6,233 nucleotides of DNA from Melioribacteraceae bacterium (lineage in GTDB: Bacteria; Bacteroidota; Ignavibacteria; Ignavibacteriales; Melioribacteraceae), in the NCBI GenBank assembly GCA_015486905.1, contig WFQV01000432.1, positions 1 through 6,233 on the forward strand, read 5' to 3'. Within the stretch, counting starts at the first letter, position 1. Each line of letters begins with the position of its first letter. The notes beneath the pieces were generated by a model, which worked only from the letters and a program-made list of their open reading frames with translations, ran no database searches and had not been told where the DNA came from. A program made the position numbers and the translations under genes. Below are positions 1-6,040 of the stretch, piece by piece.

Positions 1-1
1 A

Positions 2-187
2 ACGGAAAGGCCGAAACTTTTAACCTATATTGAGAAAATCCGTAATAGAATTGCCGAAATAATCGGGGTTTCGAAGGAGCAAATATCCGTCAAAGCAACT
101 ACATCGGAAAGGATGGGTTTTGTGGGGGAAGAAAAAGGATTAAAAGTTTTCGCTGTTGCTCTTCTTAAAAACTCGCAGGGTAAATAA
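2..187 (+). CDS. ispF: 2-C-methyl-D-erythritol 2,4-cyclodiphosphate synthase, C-terminal part (5' end outside window)
   Basis: This is the last 61 codons of IspF, the MEP-pathway enzyme that cyclises CDP-ME 2-phosphate to ME-cPP with loss of CMP, on the way to IPP and DMAPP. The recognisable signature is KATTSERMGFVGEEKGL, matching the family's conserved T-T-x-E-x-x-G-F-x-G segment near the C-terminus. It is preceded by the usual ERPKL...YI stretch and followed by a short AVALL strand that ends the protein. The whole family is about 155-160 residues, so roughly 60% of the gene, including the metal-binding Asp/His residues, lies upstream of the window. The stop TAA (185-187) shares its last A with the ATG of the DedA gene, which suggests coupled translation. 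In other bacteria ispF often follows ispD; that cannot be checked here. The identification rests on the motif and is firm. Confidence 0.93.
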   Translation, partial: TERPKLLTYIEKIRNRIAEIIGVSKEQISVKATTSERMGFVGEEKGLKVFAVALLKNSQGK

Positions 188-804
188 TGCTGCAATATGT
201 TCTTCACCAACTAAGCGGGCTTGATACAAATACAATTTATCTTGTGCTTTTCTTCTTTGCTTTTATTGAAAATGTTTTTCCCCCTTCGCCAAGCGATGTC
301 GTAGTTGTAGTAGGTGCAAGTTTAATTGCAACTACGGGTGTGGATTTTATCCCTATTTTAATAATTACAAGCTGTGGCAGTGCGCTGGGATTTCTTCTAA
401 TGTATTATGTAGGCTATTACTTCGGTGAAAAAATCGTACGCTCGGGCAAGTTGAAATTTATTTCGGAAGATGCTCTGCACAAAGCTGACGCGTGGTTTTC
501 TCTTTACGGTTATTGGCTAATACTTGCCAATCGCTTTCTGCCCGGCACACGCTCCGTAATAAGTTTTTTTTCCGGCGTTCATAATTTAAGGGTATTAAAA
601 ACGTTTCTTTTCGCTCTTATCTCGGCAACATTATGGAATATTTTTATTGTATTTTTGGGAATGGAACTCGGTGAAAATGCTAAATTAATTGATTATTATT
701 TAAAGACCTACTCTAATATTGTAGTATTAATTACGGTTTTGATAGGCGCGGGGATTTTAATCAGAGTCTATTGGAAAAAACATAAAGGGAGAAATGCGGA
801 TTGA
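187..804 (+). CDS. DedA-family (SNARE-associated/VTT domain) inner-membrane protein
   Basis: A 205-residue polytopic membrane protein of the DedA family, members of which are implicated in returning undecaprenyl phosphate (or other phospholipids) across the inner membrane and in proton-motive-force homeostasis. Visible family marks are an acidic residue plus proline-rich re-entrant segment near the N-terminus (E28, P32-P33, P35, D37), a glycine-rich helix with GYYFG at 76-80, and the signature F-x-R-x-x-P-G-x-R at 114-122 (R116, P119, G120, R122), followed by an SFFSG turn. Hydrophobic segments lie at about 17-30, 38-72, 125-160 and 176-195, and the tail is basic (YWKKHKGR). Its length is typical. 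The ATG start at 187 has AGGG at 177-180 six bases upstream and overlaps the ispF stop by one base. Its own TGA stop overlaps the start of lnt. Substrate cannot be assigned from sequence, so no gene symbol is given. Confidence 0.9.
   Translation: MLQYVLHQLSGLDTNTIYLVLFFFAFIENVFPPSPSDVVVVVGASLIATTGVDFIPILIITSCGSALGFLLMYYVGYYFGEKIVRSGKLKFISEDALHKADAWFSLYGYWLILANRFLPGTRSVISFFSGVHNLRVLKTFLFALISATLWNIFIVFLGMELGENAKLIDYYLKTYSNIVVLITVLIGAGILIRVYWKKHKGRNAD
787..803 (+). promoter_or_regulatory. Ribosome binding site and TTG start of lnt
   Basis: GGGAG at 787-791 lies nine bases before TTG at 801-803. The next in-frame ATG is codon 22 of the predicted protein, inside the first membrane helix, so the TTG is the better start. 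The TTG overlaps the upstream TGA stop as TTGA (801-804), the usual arrangement for translational coupling. Confidence 0.75.
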
Positions 805-2426
805 AATTTAATTTTTCTAATGTTTCAAAAAGGAATGTGATTTTTGGAATCTCTACCGGTTTAATGTTAGGGCTGGCTTTTCCGCCTCTACCGTTTTACT
901 ATTTAATGTTCGTTGCTCTTGTCCCTTATTTAATTGTATTACGGGAGAAAGAGGGGCTGGCGGAAATTAACAAGTTTACTTATTTCACTTTTTTTATTTT
1001 TAACTTCATTGCCCTTTATTGGGTCGGAAGTTGGACTAAAGATGCCGACCCTTTTTTAATGCTTTCGGGAATTGCGCTGCTGTTTTTTAATCCCTTGCTG
1101 TTCCTTATCCCTTCTACGCTTTATTATTTGACGAAGAAATATTTAAATAAAAATTTTTCTTACTGGCTTTTCCCGGTTTTTTGGGTAATGTACGAATACC
1201 TTTACAGTGTAACCGAATTCCGCTTTCCTTGGTTAACTCTCGGCAACGGGCTTGCTTATTTTACAAGTTACGTCCAAATTGCCGATATTATTGGAGTGTA
1301 CGGATTATCCTTGCTTGTACTTTACACTAATTTGTTTTTAGCCCGCTTAATTTTGAAATATTTAAATGAATTGAAAATTGACAAAGTGAGTCTTTCGTTG
1401 GCTTTAGCTCTTTTAATACTTCCGATAATTTACGGCGGAGTTAAATTGGACAAATCGACCGGGTTAAAAAGGAAAATAAAAGTCGGATTGATTCAGCCAA
1501 ATTTTAACCCTTGGAAAAAATGGGAAGCGGGTAATTTGGATGAACAGTTGGGCATTTATTTTGATCTTTCCCGGAAAGCTGTTAATAAAGGCGCTAAAAT
1601 AATCGTATGGCCGGAAACAGCTTTGCCGGTTTATCTTTTAAGCGGTTCGTACAACGAGTACGTTAATAAAATTAGGGCTTTTGTGGATTCAAATAATATT
1701 TGTCTTATCACGGGGATGCCTAATGCTAAGTTTTACAAGGACAGTCTTAACGCTCCCTTCGGTGCTAAAAAATCAAGTTACGGAAACTATTATTTTACAA
1801 CCTACAATTCCGTTTTGGCTTTTCAACCCTACTCGGCGGAAGTTCAACAATACGGTAAAATAAAATTGGTGCCGTTCGGTGAGAAGGTTCCTTACGCCGA
1901 GTACTTACCTTTCCTGGAGAATTTAATCAAATGGAACGTCGGTATTTCATCTTGGAACACAGGTACCGACACCACTGTTTTCAGTTTGGGGCAGCTCAAA
2001 AATTACGGCACTATTAAAGTTGCACCGTTGATTTGTATTGAATCCATTTACCCTGACTTTACCGCACAGTTTGTAAAAAGGGGAGCCGAACTGATTTCGG
2101 TTGTTACCAACGACAGTTGGTACGGGAACTCGAGCGGTCCTTACCAACACAAAGCATTCGCCGCTTTGAGAGCGGTGGAGAATCGCCGCTTTGTAATAAG
2201 AGCGGCTAACGGAGGAATAAGTTGTATTATTAGCAACAAAGGCAAAACCCTTGAACACACACAAATGTTTGAAAGTACTTATTTGGTTGGCGATGTGGGA
2301 CTCAGCGACGAAACAACTTTCTACACGCGGCATCCTTTGCTCGTGCCTCTCACCGTTTCGATTTTTTCTCTTGCTTTGTTAATTTTAAGTCTTCTGAAAT
2401 TATTTTTAATTAAAGTAAAAAAATAA
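801..2426 (+). CDS. lnt: Apolipoprotein N-acyltransferase
   Basis: Lnt transfers an acyl chain from a phospholipid to the N-terminal cysteine of diacylated lipoproteins in the inner membrane, completing mature triacyl lipoproteins for sorting to the outer membrane. The 541-residue protein has several membrane helices at about 12-216, then a nitrilase-like periplasmic domain from about 226 to 500, then one C-terminal helix (about 514-537). The catalytic triad is visible: E272 in VWPETALP, K353 in YGKIKLVPFGE, and C412 in PLICIESIYP, matching E267, K335 and C387 of the E. coli enzyme. The supporting residues E361 and E414 and the TNDSWYGNSSGPYQH segment (W440) are also present. An N-terminal LAFPPLPFYYLMF stretch is typical. 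Nothing is missing, so it should be active. It starts at TTG within the DedA stop and is followed after one base by the aldolase gene. Length and motif order make the call secure. Confidence 0.96.
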   Translation: MKFNFSNVSKRNVIFGISTGLMLGLAFPPLPFYYLMFVALVPYLIVLREKEGLAEINKFTYFTFFIFNFIALYWVGSWTKDADPFLMLSGIALLFFNPLLFLIPSTLYYLTKKYLNKNFSYWLFPVFWVMYEYLYSVTEFRFPWLTLGNGLAYFTSYVQIADIIGVYGLSLLVLYTNLFLARLILKYLNELKIDKVSLSLALALLILPIIYGGVKLDKSTGLKRKIKVGLIQPNFNPWKKWEAGNLDEQLGIYFDLSRKAVNKGAKIIVWPETALPVYLLSGSYNEYVNKIRAFVDSNNICLITGMPNAKFYKDSLNAPFGAKKSSYGNYYFTTYNSVLAFQPYSAEVQQYGKIKLVPFGEKVPYAEYLPFLENLIKWNVGISSWNTGTDTTVFSLGQLKNYGTIKVAPLICIESIYPDFTAQFVKRGAELISVVTNDSWYGNSSGPYQHKAFAALRAVENRRFVIRAANGGISCIISNKGKTLEHTQMFESTYLVGDVGLSDETTFYTRHPLLVPLTVSIFSLALLILSLLKLFLIKVKK

Positions 2427-2427
2427 A

Positions 2428-3459
2428 ATGGCAAAACTAATCGATTTAAGAAGCGACACGGTTACCAAACCTTCGCCGGAAATGCGTAAAGCAATGTACG
2501 AAGCCGAAGTAGGTGACGATGTTTACAAAGAAGATCCGACCGTTAACAAATTGCAGGAATACGTTGCCGAGCTATTCGGCAAAGAAGCCTCTCTTTTCGT
2601 ACCGAGCGGGGTAATGGCAAATCAAATTTCACTGAAAGTACTCACTTCCCCCGCCGACGAAATTATTTGTGAGAAAGACGCACATATTTTTCATTACGAA
2701 TCAGGCTCTCCGGCGGCTTTAAGCGGTGTTCAATTGTATCCGGTTGCAGGTGAAAACGGAATAATGAACGCCGAACAAATTGAAGATGCAATACGTCCGA
2801 AGGAAGCATATTACATGCCACGTACGAAAGTAATTGAAATTGAAAACACGCACAATCGTGCCGGCGGAGTTATTCAACCTCTGAAAAATATTACCGAAAT
2901 CAGGAAACTTGCTGATAAATATAAATTAAAAATGCACTTGGACGGTGCAAGGATTTGGAATGCCTCGGTAGCAACCGGTATTCCAATTAAAGAGTACGCT
3001 TCTTATTTCGATTCCGTTTCCGCTTGTTTCTCCAAAGGTTTGGGAGCCCCCGTTGGCTCTATTATTGTTGGCTCCAAAGATTTTATTAAAGAGGCATTCC
3101 GAGTACGTAAGGCTTGGGGCGGAGGAATGAGGCAGGTGGGCATTTTAGCTGCCGCCGCACTCTTTGCAGTGAAAAATAATATTGAAAGACTAAAAGAAGA
3201 TCACGAGAAAGCACGGCAGTTGGCAAGGGCAATGAGTGAGATGAAAAACATTGAAGTTAACCTCGAGACGGTTCAGACGAACATAATTATCTTTAAGATT
3301 ACAAAAATAAAAGCAGGAACTTTTTCCAAAAAGTTAGCCGAGAAAGGCGTGTTAATTAGTCCTACCGGGAAAAACACCTTACGCGCAGTTACACATTTGG
3401 ATGTAAGTTACTCCGATATTTATTCTGCAATCGAGAAAATAGAAGAAGTGCAAAAATAA
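2428..3459 (+). CDS. ltaE: Low-specificity L-threonine aldolase (PLP-dependent)
   Basis: A fold-type I PLP enzyme that cleaves L-threonine and L-allo-threonine to glycine and acetaldehyde in the cytoplasm. The N-terminus carries the family signature LIDLRSDTVTKPS with R8, followed by EVGDDVYKEDPTVN and LFVPSGVMANQ. H86 (ring-stacking histidine), D172 in HLDGAR (contact to the PLP pyridine nitrogen), R175, the Schiff-base lysine K203 in CFSKGLGAPVGS, and R319 in LRAVTHLDVS (substrate carboxylate) are all present. The 343 residues are close to the roughly 333 of the E. coli enzyme. The ATG is one base after the lnt stop, and there is no clear Shine-Dalgarno sequence in the A-rich leader, so translation probably depends on ribosomes arriving from lnt. 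Stereochemical preference (L-threo versus allo) cannot be read from the sequence. The gene ends six bases before the stop of a small minus-strand frame. Confidence 0.94.
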   Translation: MAKLIDLRSDTVTKPSPEMRKAMYEAEVGDDVYKEDPTVNKLQEYVAELFGKEASLFVPSGVMANQISLKVLTSPADEIICEKDAHIFHYESGSPAALSGVQLYPVAGENGIMNAEQIEDAIRPKEAYYMPRTKVIEIENTHNRAGGVIQPLKNITEIRKLADKYKLKMHLDGARIWNASVATGIPIKEYASYFDSVSACFSKGLGAPVGSIIVGSKDFIKEAFRVRKAWGGGMRQVGILAAAALFAVKNNIERLKEDHEKARQLARAMSEMKNIEVNLETVQTNIIIFKITKIKAGTFSKKLAEKGVLISPTGKNTLRAVTHLDVSYSDIYSAIEKIEEVQK

Positions 3460-3465
3460 ATTCTT

Positions 3466-3564
3466 TTATTTGTCTAAGAAAAACTCGCGGAAGAAATCAA
3501 CAAACCGCTTTGTGTTTATTAACAATAGAGCCAAGAGAAATAAAAAAAGAATTAAGCCGTTCAT
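3466..3564 (-). CDS. Putative 32-residue single-helix membrane microprotein
   Basis: Not recognised as any named family. The minus-strand frame starts MNGLILFLFLLALLLINTKR and ends with an amphipathic tail FVDFFREFFLDK. The N-terminal 16 residues are almost all Leu/Phe/Ile/Ala, enough for one membrane helix, followed by a positive N-T-K-R boundary, so the tail is probably cytoplasmic. The ATG is preceded by AGAGGGG (on the plus strand 3568-3574), a strong Shine-Dalgarno sequence that overlaps the TAG stop of the 40-residue frame upstream; eight bases separate that stop from this start, so the two are probably translated together. The TAA stop is six bases from the stop of the convergent aldolase gene, the tight packing seen between real genes. 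Confidence is limited because frames this short arise by chance. Confidence 0.55.
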   Translation of the reverse strand: MNGLILFLFLLALLLINTKRFVDFFREFFLDK

Positions 3565-3567
3565 TTT

Positions 3568-3575
3568 CCCCTCTA
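3568..3575 (-). promoter_or_regulatory. Ribosome binding site of the 32-residue frame, overlapping the upstream stop codon
   Basis: Read on the minus strand, TAGAGGGG combines the stop codon of the 40-residue frame (TAG, 3573-3575) with a purine-rich AGAGGGG Shine-Dalgarno sequence, followed by AAA and ATG. The arrangement is the main evidence that the second small frame is a gene and not chance. Confidence 0.55.
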
Positions 3576-3695
3576 AAGAAATAATGAGTTAATATACTTG
3601 CGCTCCTGCCTTATGTGGGCAACAGCTGAAACTAATTTGTAAAACAAATAAAATACTGCAACCGATAGAATTATGTAGATTAAAAAATTTAACAT
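3573..3695 (-). CDS. Putative 40-residue single-helix membrane microprotein
   Basis: Not recognised as any named family. The minus-strand frame begins MLNFLIYIILSVAVFYLFYK, one hydrophobic helix of about 18 residues, and continues with a short linker LVSAVAH and a charged tail IRQERKYINSLFL. The basic tail predicts an N-out, C-in single-span protein or a membrane-anchored peptide. The ATG has GGAG (plus-strand positions 3701-3704) five bases upstream, a textbook ribosome binding site. The frame fills most of what would otherwise be an empty 395-base gap, and it is followed by a second small membrane frame with its own binding site. Two adjacent, co-oriented frames with the same helix-plus-charged-tail design are unlikely to arise by chance, but no function can be given; small subunits or regulators of membrane complexes often look like this. 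Confidence 0.6.
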   Translation of the reverse strand: MLNFLIYIILSVAVFYLFYKLVSAVAHIRQERKYINSLFL

Positions 3696-3704
3696 AACTA
3701 CTCC

Positions 3705-3855
3705 AATTTTTATTTCAATAATAATTATCGTAAAGTTTACAAGGTTTGTTTAGCGTCACAATTTAATTTTTGTTTGATTTGTGTCACATCTCTATTTTTT
3801 AGCTCGAGCTTGAGATTTTTATTGTTTGGAATACAAAAAATATTAGAGAATTATT
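3705..3855. promoter_or_regulatory. Divergent intergenic control region between the small-protein pair and the glycosyltransferase pseudogene
   Basis: About 150 bases of AT-rich DNA between divergently read genes. It holds a perfect 10-base palindrome AGCTCGAGCT (3801-3810), the word GTCACA twice (3755-3760 and 3783-3788, the second inside the 9-base dyad TGTGTCACA at 3780-3788), and loose promoter-like pairs: TTGAGA (3810-3815) with TACAAA (3832-3837), 16 apart, on the plus strand, and TTGTGA followed 16 bases later by TAAACT on the minus strand. None of these is strong enough alone to name a promoter. That promoters lie here follows from the gene directions; which elements are used is inference. 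Confidence 0.35.
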
Positions 3856-5787
3856 TTGAAAATCGGAAAGGATAAAATTCCATTGATATTATTAGCGTTG
3901 CTGTTTTCAGTAGCGCTTGCAGCTTTATTTTACAAGCATATTATGGAATTGAATTTTATTCAGGATGATTCTTACACTGTTTTCCGATATGTTAAAAATT
4001 TCCTTGCCGGTAAAGGGCTTGTGTTTAATCCGAGTGAGAGAGTTGAAGGTTACACTAATTTTCTTTGAGCTCTGTTATTAATAATAGTCGGTGCGCATTT
4101 TAATTTGCCCTCTTTTGCACAGTACCTTTCTGTTACTTTCGGTCTAGGAGTTATTTTGCTTTTACCGTTTCTTACAGAAGAGATTCTTAAAACAAAAACG
4201 GCAACACCGCTCTTGAAACTTATTTTGATTTTTCTGCCTTCGACTATCCTGACTTTTAATGCGGGTTTTATTTACTGGTCCGTGAGTGCAATGGAGACGT
4301 CCCTTTATTTATTGCTTTTTGCAGCAACCATCATTACAAAAGTCAAGAATAATAGTGCTTTCCCTCTGTTTGCAGTTCTTGTAACTTTCGTAAGACCGGA
4401 AGGAGTACTGCTTTTTTTTGTGATTGAAATCCACGATTTGATTTTTAATTACTCGGCTATAAAGAAATCAAATTTCAAAAAAATTATTTTCGAAACGGTT
4501 TTGTATTACGTTTTAATTTCAACGTATTTTCTATTTAGATTTTTTTACTACGGGAATTTTTTACCTAACACATTTTACGCAAAGGCAGGGTTGGACTTTT
4601 ACCACATCGAAAGAGGAGTAAAATAATTCCTTGAATATTTTTCAAATTTTGGCGCTTTTATTTTTGTGTCGCTGCCGGCGGTTTATTTTCTTTTTAAATC
4701 ATTTTTAAAAAATTACAAAATTTCATTGACGCTTACGGTGATGATTGTTTTTAGCGTTTACAATATTTTAATCGGTGGAGATGTTCTGCCAATGGGAAGA
4801 TTTTTTCTGCCGGTATTGATTTTAGGTCTTTTGCTTTTTGCTTTAATGCTTTCGGATTTATTTGAACTAGCCGGGGAAAAGTTAAAAACTTTTTCTTTTT
4901 CGGCAATTATTATTTTAACCATTGTAGCGGTTTTATTCATTGCAACAGCTTCTTACAACTCAAGCGAAAAGGAAGCGCAGAGATGGCGCGGCTTTGAGGG
5001 GGGACTCGTATTTAAAATGAAAGAATATGAAAAGTGGTTTAGAGCAAAACAGAAGCTTGAAAATAAAAAAATTACTCTTGCCGCATCAACTATCGGAGCG
5101 CTGTCTTATTATTCCGATGCAAACGTGATTGATTTAATCGGACTGACAGATTCCTACATTGCGCATCACCCCAAAGAATTGAAAGGGATTGACAAAAGAA
5201 TTTCCGTGCTGTGGAGGGAGAGGTATTACAATGCGGATTACGTGCTTGCACGCAAGCCCGATTTTATTGTGTTCCCCGCTGATATTAAACCAAGCGCTTA
5301 CCCGGAGGCGGCAATCTTTTCTTCGGTTGATTTCTTGAATAATTATTACGTTAAACTTATCCCTTCGGAAAAAGTGGGGCAGTATCTTCCTGTTTTTTCT
5401 CGCATCACGGACAGCCTACGGTGGTTTGCACCTTTAATTAATAGTAAATGTAAAATTATGGCGACGGAGGATTTCATCCTTGCAAACAATAATTTCTTAG
5501 CGTTTTTAAAGTATCGGGAGGGAAAATATTTCGATGAAGTTTTCAATTACGCCGACATCCTTGCGCGGAACTGTCCCGCTTGAAAGTACCTTTCATTAAA
5601 TTTAAAAGGAATGGCCGAATTTCATTCCGGGAATTTCCAAGAGGCGGAGAAATATTTTACAAAAGCTCTCTCGCTCAATTATCTGAACACTGTTTCCTTT
5701 CCTTATTTAATAAATATTTATCGGAAGGAAGGAAGAACCAGCGAGGAATTCGAAGACTACCTACGACTTAAAAAATTATCGGATTGA
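3856..5787 (+). pseudogene. GT-C type membrane glycosyltransferase with C-terminal TPR-like tail, interrupted by three in-frame stops
   Basis: One frame runs 643 codons from TTG (3856) to TGA (5785-5787) but contains TGA at codon 71 (4066), TAA at codon 257 (4624) and TGA at codon 576 (5581). Family signatures continue across the breaks. They are: an Asp-Asp pair in the first outer loop (D37-D38, IQDDSYTVFRY), GLVFNPSERVEGYTNFL (54-70), WSVSAMET (141-148), RPEG (180-183), YYGNFLPNTFYAKAG (231-245), GGDVLPMGRFFLP (307-319) and DLIGLTD (426-432). From memory, this order resembles AftB-like polyprenyl-phosphate-sugar dependent transferases; donor and acceptor are unknown. Many membrane helices lie before about codon 365, a soluble region follows, and codons 540-643 resemble two TPR hairpins (FLAFLKYREGKYFDEVFNY; GNFQEAEKYFTKALSLN). 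The first stop replaces the Trp expected after GYTNFL. No frameshifts are seen, so decay is recent, or the stops are read through or are sequence errors. The fragments lack their own ribosome binding sites. AGAG at 3845-3848 weakly supports the TTG start. Confidence 0.85.
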
Positions 5788-5898
5788 GTTAAAAGAACGC
5801 GGAGGCTAAAATATGGTACAGGTTTAAAATTGGTGGCAAAAGATAAAAAATCAGAAATAAGAAATAGTTAAACACGAGACATTAGAGGTAAGACGCGA
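5788..5898. other. Spacer after the pseudogene with an orphan ribosome binding site
   Basis: No gene is seen. GGAGG at 5801-5805 stands seven bases before ATG at 5813, an ideal initiation site, but the frame stops after four codons (MVQV). Further on, the stretch becomes purine-rich, with CGAGACA repeated at 5874-5880 and 5896-5902, leading into the GC-rich repeats. Confidence 0.4.
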
Positions 5899-5972
5899 GA
5901 CAGGTCCGACTTCGCCCTCGCTGCGCTCGTGGCTACGCCGTGACAGGTCCGACTTCGCTGTGGCTACGCCGT
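5899..5972. repeat. GC-rich tandem repeat, two copies (43 and 31 bases)
   Basis: Copy 1 (5899-5941) and copy 2 (5942-5972) both begin GACAGGTCCGACTTCGC and both end GTGGCTACGCCGT. Copy 1 carries 12 extra bases, CCTCGCTGCGCT (5916-5927), between the two blocks; outside these the copies differ at one base. A third start, GACAGGTT, follows at 5973-5980. Copy 2 is 20 of 31 bases G or C, far above the surrounding DNA. GGCTACGCC within each copy can form a small hairpin. Direct observation; function unknown. Confidence 0.9.
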
Positions 5973-6040
5973 GACAGGTTGTATTTTTGTAGCGTAGATT
6001 GCTCGCAATCTGCGCAAATTCAGGGGGGAACGACCTGTCA
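5972..6040. repeat. Inverted-repeat element with internal hairpin
   Basis: Eight-base inverted ends, TGACAGGT (5972-5979) and ACCTGTCA (6033-6040), enclose a strong stem: GCGTAGATTGC (5992-6002) and GCAATCTGCGC (6005-6015), complementary over 11 positions with one T/G wobble. There is no T-run after the stem, so it does not look like an intrinsic terminator. The left end shares the GACAGGT word with the tandem repeats just before it. It resembles a small non-coding palindromic element of the REP or MITE kind; copies elsewhere in the genome would be needed to establish that. Confidence 0.7.

Noticed and set aside
1947..2333. Minus-strand 128-codon reading frame
   Set aside because: It lies wholly opposite the catalytic domain of lnt and has no protein-like motif or binding site; it is a shadow frame.
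3454..3471. Perfect 7-bp stem AAATAAA/TTTATTT with a 4-base loop between the convergent aldolase and small-protein stops
   Set aside because: The location is right for a shared terminator, but the stem is all A:T, has no GC core and would be unstable; such palindromes are common by chance in AT-rich DNA.
4066..4068. Selenocysteine codon
   Set aside because: The position is one where Trp is expected, not Cys, and a TAA also interrupts the gene; no hairpin suited to a SECIS was noticed just downstream.
5899..5980. CRISPR array
   Set aside because: The repeated blocks abut directly without unique spacers of constant length, there are only two copies, and no cas gene is nearby.
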